DNA of 64,000 nt from Trema orientale. Lineage: Eukaryota > Streptophyta > Magnoliopsida > Rosales > Cannabaceae. Positions 1 through 13,214 of this stretch are shown in pieces. The notes below the pieces were generated by a model. That model was not told the origin of the DNA. It made no database searches and was given only the letters and a program-made list of their open reading frames with translations. The translations under genes were made by a program, and so were the position numbers. Within the stretch, counting starts at the first letter, position 1; every line of letters begins with the position of its first letter. The stretch covers positions 232,923 through 296,922 of the forward strand of contig JXTC01000024.1 of the NCBI GenBank assembly GCA_002914845.1, in the 5' to 3' direction.

Positions 1-24
1 TTGCTAAAGATAAAACCGACATAC

Positions 25-1158
<1,134 letters not shown>

Positions 1159-1172
1159 TTTTTATGGTTTTT

Positions 1173-1281
1173 AGAGAGAGAGAGAGAGAGGGAGAGAGGG
1201 TTTTGGTAGTTTTACGGAGTACTAGTACTACTAGTGTGTCACTCAGTCTCGAGGAAATGGTGCCTCTCTCTCTCTCTCTCT
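1173..1281. promoter_or_regulatory. GA/CT-rich leader and proximal promoter of the MDH gene
   Basis: Two dinucleotide tracts, GA at 1173-1190 and CT at 1264-1281, bracket the region just upstream of the MDH start codon (minus strand, ATG at 1158). On the transcribed strand the first is a CT-rich stretch immediately before the ATG, as in many plant 5'UTRs. No clear TATA box was identified, so the transcription start is not placed. Confidence 0.4.
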
Positions 1282-1289
1282 ATTTATCC

Positions 1290-3092
1290 TGATTGCTGAG
1301 CCTTCAATCTTGTAAATGCTTGGTCATTAGACACACTGAAAAAAAAAAAAAAAAGCCATTGTTTGTTTACTTTTCTACAATTTCTAAGAAAATAACCCAA
1401 AAAAATGTTTTTTTTTTTTTATATTTTCCTAAATTGAAATTTCGTTTTCCCCTTATATGGTTTTGTAATCATTCTGATAAATATCTGATTTACCTGGGCA
1501 GGTTGAGAAGAGTATTTTATAAATATTAAAGAAATTAGTTATTGGTGCCATAAATCAAAGCAAATAAATTGCTTTTAGTCTTTTCTGTTTTTTTTTTTTA
1601 AGATAATAAAGATGCTTTCGGAGCAAAGAAAGTTACTATTAAAAAAATAATATATAAAACTAGCACAGAGAGTTGTTTAGTTTTCAATGGCCTACGTTTT
1701 CATAAATCTAACTTTATTTTTGTCTTTAGCTTATTGTGAAATGAAGTTTCTTCTTTCCTAGTTCTCAGCAAGAAAAGAAAATTACTTACCCATTTGGTTC
1801 ACTGGCGCTTTTCTTTTCTTTTTTTTTTTGCTTCCCCCTTAAGAATGAATAACATTATTATTATTATACTGATCAAACTGTCCATTCCTCTTTCAAGAAA
1901 AATGATACTATGCTAAAGTCTCTTATTTGCTTCTAACGACTACTTTCATTTTTACCTTTTTTAATTCAACATTTTGTATTACATTACATACATTCTTTTA
2001 GTGTCATATGACTCATCTAATAGTAAGATGAAAAGTATTCAAATGTGTATACCGTTTATGTTAATCATTATTCACATTAGGACATTTTGTTCTGTCAACT
2101 AAACCATGCATCATGCGTATATTAAGCACAATAACAAAAACACTACTTGAAGTGACCCGTGGCTGACCTTCCATTTTTTTTTTCTTGAATAAATGTGGTA
2201 TATTCTCGGCAGAAAGGATGATTCTTTAACCTTTATTTTTCCTTTTTTTTTTTTTTTTAAAATCGTAACTGTTCCACACATTTCTATGGTCCCTAAAATG
2301 ACACAGAAAGAGCCTCTTTCTCTTGTAAGTATCAATGGATTATTAGCCATCAAAATTCTGGTGTGGGAATCTTGTTCTCTCTCCAATAGCCTCTTTGAGA
2401 ATCATGGCGATAACTACAAGAGATGTTTGTCCTTTTAACTTTAATTATAGGTGCAACAAGAAGTCCATAAACACAGATTTGCTTAAACAGTCTCTTCTGA
2501 GTTCCAGAGTTTATACACGTCAAAACCAACCTTACACAAATTTAAAACTTCTCTTTTGTATTGTATCGAGATGTATTCAATTCATTTTCGAACATCTCAT
2601 TTACACCATCTGATAGTCTTGATAATTGATACCAAAAGAGGTGAAATAATAAAACAGCAAATTGAAATCATTATCAAAACTTTGATGGCAAGGTCCATCA
2701 GCCTTCGGCGGAAGCAGTTTGAATCCGAGAAACGAAGCTGTAAATCCAAGCATCATACACTTCGATGACTTACATAAGATTTTTTTTTTTTTTTTCCTTC
2801 ACCAGTTACAGAATGCAATCCTGAAGTCCTTCAATTTTCAGTACTAACTAAAATCAATGCCGCATCCTCAACTGAAGATGAATGCTCAAAAAATGAGCCC
2901 ATGAAATCCATCAGTTGCTGCAGAAACACATTACTGAGGGTTGCAATAAGCCGACACAAGAAAAAGAAATCAGGTAATGAACTCTAAATGGTGCCACCGC
3001 CGCAAGCACTAACCTTTCAGTGAAACTCGGGAAGTTGTTCTGTTCCAGTTCATGAGTGTTAGGCCAAAACTAGTGCACATTAAAGTGAATGA
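1290..3092. other. Intergenic region between MDH and IPT9
   Basis: AT-rich sequence with many short poly-A/poly-T runs. The left part should hold the MDH promoter and the right end (about 2.7-3.1 kb) the IPT9 3'UTR. Open frames here are under 100 codons, low-complexity and unlike known proteins. I see no RNA gene or mobile element. Confidence 0.6.
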
Positions 3093-6000
3093 TTATACTT
3101 TGCTCATAGTTTCACATTGTGTTTCCCTTATCCACTCTAAAATCTGAGAACAATCTTCACGTCTGACAAATTGCCTGTACAAGTAAACAACATTTTACAT
3201 AATCCGCCGTGAATAGCATTAGAAATGTTTCCTTACCATCCCAAAATTAGTTCCTGCTCTTTTTTTTTTTCTTGGTATTTTTAATATTCCCTCTTACTTG
3301 AGAGAAGCATTCATTCAGGGGGAGGAAAAAGCACCTGTTTCTAGTTCGGTACGCCTTTAGTTCAGAGGCTTCTCGGTGACTTGTTTCTTTCCTCATTTTA
3401 AGCCCTTCAGGTACTACAACAGTTCCACTCTTGTCATGGTATGCGCTATGAATGAAGTTAAGAACCTGTTCCTGCAAAAGTTACGGACACTACAATGAAT
3501 ACTATCTTTTCAACATTGAAATTGAAAATTAAATCATAATTTGACTTTACAATGATAAATGGTTTTTTCTTCCCTTTAATAATAAGAGTATATATACACA
3601 CATATGTACATAGAGAAAGAGTTACTGCACAACAAAGTTATGTGAGCTTAATAGTGAGCAACAAAACGTTCACATCCATTCCCAAATTCCCATGCATATA
3701 TGTAATTTCTACTAAAAATATGCATAAGATGCGCCGACAAATCATGTAAAATATGACAGCAGAAGGAAGTAATGCATACAGAGGGGATTAAAGGAATCCA
3801 GCCAGCTTGGAAGGATTGAAAACAAAATTCCAATGACATACCAAGGGCTTGGAAGCATCTAGCCAGTGATATATTCCCTCATTACGGAACCAAGTCAATT
3901 GGCGTTTTGCAAAATTTCTGCAAAAATATATGAACTTTTAAATAAAAGCAGGAGGATAAAAATCATACATACAGCATAACTTTTTTTTTTTTAACTTCCC
4001 TCTCCAGTATATAAATGATCCGAATGCTGTGATATAAAGATTGATTAATAAAACAGAAGCTATAACCACTCAGTTGTTATAATACAACTTTATTTATTAA
4101 AAAAAAAAGAAGAAAGAGGAAGAAGAAATTTATGGAAACTTTAAAATCATAACGCAATACTGATTAGATTAGTGTTTGTCACTATGGTACATTCTTGGGC
4201 CTGTTAGGTGCACTACCAAAATTGTCCACCGCAAATCAAGTATTTTTAGTATGCACAATATAGAGGCTCATCCATAGTATGCACAATGTAGAGACTCATT
4301 TCTGTGGTAAAATGAAACTGGAAGGAATAGTGAGATTCATCATTGTATGGTGATTGGTGCTATTGGAAGATGGATTCAACTATCAAGTGCCTTAGACCAA
4401 AGGACTAGCCAGGACATAGGCTAACAGACTAGCAATACTTTCATAATGTAGATGGCAATCTCAATTATGCCTTGTCAAGCAATGAGCATCAACACGGGGA
4501 ACAGTAGACAAGTTGGTTAGTCTCAATTATAACAAATCTCATGTCAAAGACCCAAATATGTATTTAATTTCTTTTCTGTTATCTTAGGCATTTACAAGAT
4601 ATGTCTCAATTGATTTGTTATGGTAGGGAAGAGTAATGGAAGGAGATGCATTACCTAGATGCTTTCTGGAATTCAGCTAAAAAACGATAAAACTCTCGAG
4701 GAGAGCTCCCACCACCTTGCTCCCTACACATCAATAAATACTCCATAGCCTGAAATTTGTAAATCACATGAAACAAATGAATCTTACCATAACAACCTGT
4801 AATCTATATCACACAGAAACTACCATATTAAAACCAAAGTGTATATATGTATATATACATCAAATTCTTCTTGGCTAATCATTGACTAGATAATAAGGTA
4901 TACTTGTCTGTAGCCAATTGCTCGGGTAGCTGAATTTGAATTTGGAAGAAGACCTATATCAAGTAGCCAGCTGGCCTCAGACAAAATTCCTTCACCTCCT
5001 ACAGTCAAAACAGGCCATAAGAAAAAATTATAAATTTGAGTAAAATGATAAAGCCGCAGTCTGATATTCAAATGATGAATACCAAATTACAAGGTGGAAG
5101 TTATTTATGTTTCTTAAATCATTCATCACTACAATTTAGTTCCTGCTTCCTGTGAAACTATATCATACAATACTGATTTCCGACTCACTTTCTTACAGAA
5201 ATTAAACAATGCACATACCACAAAAGCAGGAGTAACATGAATTCAATTGATCAGATGGCAACCGAAAGATAAAAAGAAACACATCCAAGCCTCTGTAAAT
5301 GGTATCCTTCACCCGGTAAAAAAAGATATAAATAGACCCTCTTGTAAAATCTAAACCACTTCTCAAGGTGCTCAATTTACATAATATCAATATTGCAAAG
5401 AAAAGTCAAGCTCTTTTTTTATGAACAAAAAAATTTAAGTGAATGTATGATCTTCTTTCATATCTCCCTAATTAGATGTTTAGGTTGTGTAAATGTTACC
5501 TGTGGAACAATATTGTGATGATTGACTAAAATAGAAAATTCTACAAAAATCAAAGCTCTTGAAGCTTGTAGAAGGAAAAGTATATTCAAAATAACAGTAG
5601 TCCAACAAAAATGAGGATAGGCTAATGGAAGGAAAAAGAACACAAGAACTTGGCCAGTTGATGTTATCCATAAGAAAGATATAAATGAATCAAAAAAATA
5701 AATAAAGTCGACTAGAAGTTTACATGGGCCTGGTGCCAGACAATCCATAGCAACTTATGGCATAAAATTTTGAGGAAAAACAAACTTAAAAAGGGGTAAA
5801 TAATAACATAAGGTGGGGGATAAGATAAAAGACAGGATGAATTAAGACTAAGCTAAATCAAGAAGAGATAAAAATCAACAGTCAATTGCATAATGACATA
5901 ATATCATAGATAATCAGCTTATAAAATAAAGAACGGAGAAAAAAATATCCGTGGGGATGAAGAGCAAGAGAATTTACCTGCCAGCATATCCTCACAACGA

Positions 6001-8571
6001 TAATCAATTGATCTGTAGAGATCAAGTCTTTGGCTAGAGAGGAAAAAACAAATAAAGTCATAGTCCAATTCCTTCACTTTAATGTCCTCCACCATGTCAG
6101 CGGAAGAGTTGATGTCATGAGCACAATCAATTACAGTAGGATTCATTTGTTTCCGGAAAGAATCATAGGGTACTTGAAATGCGGATGGAGGTGATCCACT
6201 GGACTGTCATTTGACAGAACATAAACACGGTGAAAACTAGTTAAACTTATATGCATAACCTGGTAAAATTCATCCAAAAAAAGTGTGGACAGTTCTCTCT
6301 TATTATAATGGGACATCTAATATCCTTTGCAGCAGCAAAGAGAGAGGTGTTAATACAGCAATAGTATGAGTAGGTTCTCAATGAAAGCATAGTCCAACAA
6401 CATCAAATGGCAAGTTTAGTATCGAAACTATCAACATAAACTGTATTAAGCTCGTTTGTTTTTGTTTTCATATGGGGAAAAAGAAAGAGTAAGAGCGAGA
6501 CATTACAAGGCACAAGAGAAACAGAAGATATTCCAAACTTCCCAGATAACCAGAAAACATCAAAAGCTACCTTAATGATCTCAAGGCTGCGTCGAAGTCG
6601 GTACCAATCATTGTGAGCCAAAAATTGGGCCTTAGGGTCACCTGCTTTGACAACCAACTGAACTGCTGCATCCCAGTCATCGTTTTTTTGTAAATCAGCT
6701 AGCTCTGAGTACACTTCAGCAGCAACCTCCTGAGAGGCTTTCGGGACATCAGGTTTTCCATACATGAACCTTTTCAACAACAAAACAAAAATTGTATCAA
6801 TTGAGCATGGAGATTATTGATATTTTTGTTGTTTTAAAGAAAAAAAACTGCATTAATGCATTATGTAAAAAAGGTTTATAAGTTAAACTGAGGGAATTCA
6901 ATCAGCAACTGAAGGACTATATATGCACGTTTCATTTAAGAATGAAACCCGCAGATCAATGCAATGACAACAACATCATTTCAAACAGCAGTGATAGTAA
7001 AATAATGGCATCAATATAATTTAAACTTTCATGTACTTTTTATTATGTTTCAGTTAGGTCTCTAAGTTTCTAATTCAAGCAATCAAGTCCTTTTCTCCTG
7101 TAGGAAATTCCATGAGATTAAAACAATCGCAGAGAAAACTCTAATTATGCCAGAAAGACAGTTAACTGATGACTCTTAAACTATTTAACCATCAAGGATA
7201 CAGAAAGACCGCCAAAACTCAGTTACAAAGACATCGTACTCAAATTCAGCTTCAGGCAATCAATAACAAGCAAATTCCATCCAAAGATATTGGTTAAATA
7301 GACAATTAAACTGTATCAAAGAGACTATTGTGTACTAATCCATACTTGCTTTAAGGAAAGAAAAAAATTTCAGACTGATCTTTAGACAAAGGATATAAGG
7401 ACAAATACCATCTCAAGTACAGACCAGTCCCACCAGTAACTATAGGAACACGGCCATCATCAAGAATACTTCTCGTGGCTTGCCTTGCATCCTCAAAAAA
7501 TTGTCCAACAGAGTACTCTGGAGGATTAAATGTATGTTTTGAATCAGAAAAACATAAACATCTAAACAATTAGCAGTCATTCAAAGTATGAACATAAACC
7601 CTTTGATATACTGCATCGTTACGTATATTAAATCAGTAGGTTCTAAATGCGACAGACCTTCAGATGGGTGCAATATATCAATGAGATGGTGTGGCACCAC
7701 CTGCACCCAAAAGAACGAAAAAGGTTCGATAATCACAACACTTTCATTTGCCAATAATGGTACAGCAACCAAAAAATCAATTCCAATGCCTACAAGCACA
7801 TGTTAAATGTACAACATCTTCAACTAGACAAGCACCTTTCTATCATTTGGGGAAGGCTTAGCAGATCCAACATCAAGACCCCGATACACCTGTGACAACA
7901 AGAATTTCATATGACTTAAAAGGCATTAGCTCATTTTCGGCCATATTAATATGAGTCAATGCCCAACACAAGCCTCTTCGATGTAGCTCACGCACGGCAA
8001 ATATCCATAAACAAGCATAAACCCATGTTAACCAGTACCTCTAATAGCAATACTTGCATATGTATATAAGTGTAACCCATTTGCAGCAGGCTCAAAAACG
8101 GAACTTTTGAAAAGAATGAAGGGAACTAAAGTCATCATACAAACGACAAAGAAACGAAAGTCAATAGCTAAACTATCAAGGACCCTTTATTTTCTTTTTC
8201 ATTTTCTGGGCAACCAAACAAAAAATAAATAAGTAAACAAACAAATAAAAAAAGAGCCCCCAAACCTGGACGGAGTCGGCACTGATAATTTCGCCATTGA
8301 GGCGCTTGGCGAGCTCCAGAGCGAGTCTGCTTTTGCCGGCGCCGGTTGGCCCAGATATGACTATGACTTTCTCCTTCTCCTCGTTCATCTTGGAGGAGGC
8401 GGCGGTGGCGAAGAGGCGGCGGCTGCGGCGGAGGAGACGCATTCGAGGGGAGGAGGAGGAGCAAGGGAAGTAAAGGCAGCATGTACGGACGCCACCACAC
8501 AAAGCTGCGCCTGCGCTGCTGCTGCTGCTGCAGCCCATCACCATTTCTCCGCTTTCAGAAAAGTTGGGCAC
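3093..8571 (-). CDS. IPT9: tRNA dimethylallyltransferase (adenylate isopentenyltransferase 9 type)
   Basis: Transfers a dimethylallyl group to A37 of UNN-reading tRNAs; in plants this tRNA modification is a source of cis-zeatin cytokinins. Eleven minus-strand exons close in phase: 8571-8266, 7889-7836, 7700-7658, 7517-7409, 6769-6571, 6203-5978, 4998-4904, 4749-4655, 3917-3842, 3471-3335 and 3174-3093, giving 473 aa (Arabidopsis IPT9 is about 463). Seen: P-loop GPTGAGKS (74-81), [81 protein letters not shown] and [11 protein letters not shown]. No C-terminal zinc finger is present, which fits IPT9 rather than IPT2. The N-terminal ~60 residues are Ser/Arg-rich and could be an organelle transit peptide. 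Starts at 8571, 8541 or 8388 (MNEEKEK) are all possible; the first ATG is chosen because the extension is GC-rich and open. Confidence 0.95.
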
Positions 8572-8613
8572 TGCACCGCCTAAACTCTGCTACGGCTACT
8601 GCCTATTGGATTG

Positions 8614-8643
8614 GGATTTGGATTTGGATTTGGATTTGGATTT
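8614..8643. repeat. (GGATTT)5 hexamer tandem repeat, IPT9 upstream region
   Basis: Five perfect GGATTT units lie 43 bases upstream of the first IPT9 ATG, probably in the leader or core promoter. They may simply be a replication-slippage microsatellite. Because they are close to the start they could vary in length between individuals. Confidence 0.9.
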
Positions 8644-8649
8644 CGATAG

Positions 8650-10470
8650 ATAGACGATAAAAAGAGTAGAGAACCAATGTTACAAGTCACATGTGACCTT
8701 GATGTTAAAGATTTAGCAAATTAGCATTATAGGCTAACTTGATTTTTGGGGCTGTGAAAAAAAAAAAAAAAAAAAAAAGATTTCATTTTCCTTTATTTGG
8801 ATTGAAATAAAAATAGAAAGAAATTTTTTTTAAAAGAAGAATAAAATTTGAGAGTTTGATTTGATATATTTTTTAGTATATAGAGTTTTGACACATTAAT
8901 TAATAAAATCAAAAATGTCAGAGTAAAATTCTATAACTTTTAGAAAAAAATATTTTATTTTTCTTTTTTCATGATTTTTTTTCTCTGTATTTTTTTCTTT
9001 TTAAATTCAGGTTTCAAAGGAAAGTATTAGTCGGGTAGATATTCAATATTCCGCATTTTCTCCTACATTTTATGGGGCAAAGCTATATAGTAAGGCCCTT
9101 GTTTTTATGCTCAGGTTATCCTTAACTTGTTCGTATAAATATATTTTATTTTTTAGTGAAAAAAAAAAAACTCCAAAACTGCTCTATTTTTTTCTCTCAT
9201 GTCTTAAATTTTGAATTATTTAAAAATTTGTTTATGAAATACTAGCTTTTGCACAAATGAAATAACTCTTAAATCTGAGTTTCTAATTGATTAAAAACGT
9301 ATCATTCGACCTCATTTTATGTGATTTAAGTCGAAAATCCAAGTGAATTTTGAGGTTGGAGATGATGACTCAACCTGGTGAAACTCATACAACCACAATC
9401 GAGTTACATTGGGAAGTGAATTATTGTCTGCTTTGAGCTCCAGCGTAGGTCTGACTATATTGTCAAGTATTTAGAGGTGAACTTCAAAGTACAATCACTT
9501 GTGAGATTTATTGGGGGACCTCGTAGAAGAATGCAATACTCATCAAGATGTTAATGGATAGAGAAAATCAGCATGTATGAATACAAAAATTAGGAATAGA
9601 TGTGAGATAACAAATGAGCCCTTGTTTTTCCTTGATTTTATGAGAGTATTGAAAGATAACCGTTTATCACTAATGCGTATTAATTGTCTAGTTTTATATA
9701 AATTTCTTTGAGTTGCATTGTAGGCAAACCTAAAAACTGAACTTTCATACAGTTTAGAATTAATTTTGTGGTAACTACACTTTCTCTTAACGTGGAGATC
9801 CTAAATTTAAATCCTAAATCTCCCAAAGTTAACAAAATCAACAAAAAGAAAGAATCTTCATGATAAAAAAAAATGAAATTCTTTCTTTCTCTTATTTACT
9901 ATTTTGGGAAATACATAATTAAAAAATAAACTAAATGAAACAAGCCTTACATTCAAATGTAAGTTATTTTAGCGACGTTCTAAGTTATGCTCCAAAAGAA
10001 AGTTACCATCACATTGACTAGATTAGGGTTTATGCTCTATCAATATTTTAAGACTTAAATAATTCGACTTGTCAATTCTATGTTATTTTATTTAAAAGAA
10101 AAATGTTAGAGACAAACTTTAAAACAAAAATTCTTTTTTTTTTTTCAATTAAATTTTCATTGTTCAGCTACTTTATTTCTTGTTTAAATGATTAATTCTT
10201 GTTAATAATTATTAATTAAAAAAGAGAATTTAATAACTACTTTGAGATTTGATTTCATTTTTCAAAAAAAAAAAAAAAAATTAAGAATGACCCCACTTCA
10301 ACATTGTAAAAGACAAAAGTCTTCCTTCAACACAAGACTATAGTATATTACCTAAAAAAAGACTTGATCCCACCAACTGGTTGTTGCATGGTTTTAGTAC
10401 TACTTAACAGCCTTAGAACTCAAGCTATAGCCCTCAAAGCCAACTAAACTATCAACATTTACCCGAGAAA
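8650..10470. other. Divergent intergenic region between IPT9 and the TBL gene
   Basis: About 1.9 kb separates the two head-to-head genes. It is strongly AT-rich with long poly-A and poly-T runs (for example about 8757-8778 and 10264-10280). It must contain both promoters. No transposon ends, RNA genes or sizeable open frames were recognised. Confidence 0.6.
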
Positions 10471-10500
10471 GTTAATGTGTTTCTTTCTGACAAAAGAAAA

Positions 10501-12809
10501 ATGAAGCTGCAGGTCTCTCTTGATAGGAAAATCCAATCTCTGTACCCTCTTGCATTGGCTTCTATTCTAGTCTTAGGAACCGCAAGGCTTGTTTTTGATA
10601 GCTTAAAGAGCAACGACAGCTACGTTTTTAAGCTGTATGGAAGGCATGAAAGGCAGAGAACACCAAAAGCTGTTGTCGTTTCTCCTGAGGATCGTATTGA
10701 TGAGAGTCGTTGCAATGTTTTTGAAGGGAAATGGGTTTGGGACAACGTGTCGTATCCTCTTTATGCAGAACAGAGCTGCCCTTATTTGGTCAAACAGGTT
10801 ACTTGTCAAAGGAATGGGAGACCTGATTCTGTCTATAAGAATTGGAGGTGGCAGCCTAATGGATGTAATCTCCCAAGGTAAGTAAATTAGTTTTATATAA
10901 TAAGATGTGGTAATGTTCTGCCATTGGGAAACTTTTAAGTGTCGAGTTTAGAACATTTTATTTATGAAAACTTAGGAATATACATTAAACATTACTAAGC
11001 AATGCCTTTAGCTATAGTTTTTCGAGCTAATTCTATTAAATGCTTAGACGCCCCATTATGATGCACAACATACAGAGTTATAGGATTGATTTTGTTGGGA
11101 TCATTTGCTTGCAAATAAACAATAAAACAAGGCCTATGTTGTCACACAACATAGGCTTGGTTTCGGAAATAATGGAAGTAGATTTTAGCCAAGTACTTCC
11201 ATTATTTTTAGAGGACATAATTATTTGTCCATTAGTTGTCATTTTCATGTAAAGGCTTTGAAAAGACCTTCTGAAGCTGTCCATGCATAAAAATGAAGGG
11301 GGTAATCAAGATTATATACATATAATTGGGTTTTGGAGGTTGTTTTCCCTTGAAAAAAGGTGGGTTGATTGTGTTTTGTGGTTAATTTTTAGGTTTGATG
11401 CATTGAAGTTGCTGCAAATTTTGAGGGGAAAACGTCTTATGTTTGTTGGAGACTCAGTACAAAGAAGCCAATTTGAATCCTTGGTCTGTATGGTTCAGTC
11501 TATTTTACCTCAAGGAAAGAAGTCCCTTGAAAGAGTCCCACCCAGGAAGATTTTCAAAATCCAGGTGCCGCAGTTATAGTTTAGTCCATGTTAACTCTAA
11601 CAAATTTCACTTAAAAACAAAACTTGTCCCATTTCAAGAACTTGCATGCCCACTTTTTTTTTTTTAATTTTATGTATTTATTTATTTTTCCCATCTCAGG
11701 AGTTCGATGCTTCAATTGAGTATTATTGGGCTCCATTTATAGTGGAATCTATTTCAGATCATGCAACAAACCACACTGTATTGAAAAGGCTGGTCAAGCT
11801 TGACTCCATTGCTAAGCATGGAAAACACTGGGAAGGGGTTGATTTCTTGGTATTTGAGAGCTACGTCTGGTGGAGATATAAGCCTACTATTAATGCAACG
11901 TGAGTACGTATGTGACTAAATTATATAGTAATAAATATGATATAGTAAAAAATTACCATACATTTACATATAGTACTGTTTATTTGACATACTGCACCGT
12001 ATAATAAAAAGGGATATCTAAATTTTAGTTTGACAATACAACAATGACGTTTTTTCTTTTCTTTTGGCTAGATATGGTCCATATGGACATACAGATGATG
12101 TACAAGAATATAATGTGACCACGGCATATAGACTAGCTTTAAATACTTGGGCAAATTGGATAGAAACCACCATTAATCCCCAAACTCAGAAGGTGTTCTT
12201 CATGAGTATGTCTCCTACACATTTATGGTAAGTTTCAACTCGATAATACTAATTGGAACTTTTTCTTATAATATATATATATATACACACACGGGAGAAG
12301 TGAAAAACAGAACATTTTCATTTTCCATCTCCCACCAGTTCCTGAGCTACATAACTCCGGATGCTTCAAAACAAAGCAACAAATGTAAATTAAAAGGATA
12401 CCAGATATCATTTTATGGTATTTTATTTATGGTTATTATTATTGGTAGGAGCTGGGAATGGAAGCCTGGGAGCAATGAAAACTGCTTTAATGAGTCATAC
12501 CCCATACAAGGTTCACCATCATACTGGGGTAGCGGTTCAAGTCTTGAAATCATGGACATTATCCAAGATGTTTTAGGAGGACTGAAAGTTAATGTCACAT
12601 TTCTGAACATAACCCAGTTATCAGAGTTCAGAAAAGATGCTCATACAACTATATATGGTGAACGCAAGGGGAAGCTCTTAACAAAGGAACAGAGATCTAA
12701 TCCAAAAAAATTTGCTGACTGCATCCACTGGTGCTTACCTGGAGTTCCTGATACATGGAATGAAATTTTGTATGCATATTTGTTAAAGACTCATCAAAAT
12801 CTTTCATAA
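10501..12809 (+). CDS. TBL-family (DUF231/PC-esterase) polysaccharide O-acetyltransferase
   Basis: Trichome-birefringence-like proteins are Golgi type II membrane enzymes that acetylate cell-wall polymers, mostly xylan in the ESK1/TBL29 clade. Five exons: 10501-10877, 11393-11564, 11700-11899, 12072-12227 and 12449-12809, giving 421 aa. Seen: one signal-anchor helix (about 14-34); the TBL domain opening with [12 protein letters not shown] (71 onward), with CPYL and [14 protein letters not shown] following; the esterase GDS motif (GDSVQRSQ, 145-147); WWRYKP; and the C-terminal DxxH pair in DCIHWCLPG (392-395), completing the catalytic triad. The length and close packing of TM and TBL domain fit the TBL28/TBL30/ESK1-like xylan group, but the member is not decided. 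An in-frame ATG at 10477 would add eight residues; 10501 is preferred because it places the short basic tail directly before the anchor. Confidence 0.93.
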
Positions 12810-13214
12810 CTTCAATGCTTCTTCCTTAATCCTGATATTGAAGATTAGTATCTGCAAGATTAAGCAGAGAAGAAAAGAAGGGACAGACAAGGTTTTTCCT
12901 GGATTCCTAAAATTATGTTTTTTTTTTTTTTCTTTCAATTCTCATTTATATCCGAATCAAAAAAAAGGTGCAAGAATAATTTTGTACCACAGAATTGTCC
13001 AGAGTAGTCCACAAATTTTTTTCTGAGATCGAAAGTCATACTAGCTGCACAAGTATTAACTACCTTATTTTCTATATTTCTAGTAGAAAGAAAGAGAGTG
13101 CCTCAGCAGTAATAATTACTAAAGTTTAACTCTGATGACTTTGATTGCGTAGGAGAAAACGATGAAACCAGTCCTCTTTGCAGTTATTTACAGATACCAG
13201 ACCTTTCTGTATAT
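12810..13214. other. Tail-to-tail gap between TBL gene and repeat-protein gene
   Basis: About 400 bases separate two convergent stop codons, so both 3'UTRs and their poly(A) sites must share or overlap this stretch. It is AT-rich with one poly-T run near 12910-12931. Nothing else is recognisable. Confidence 0.55.
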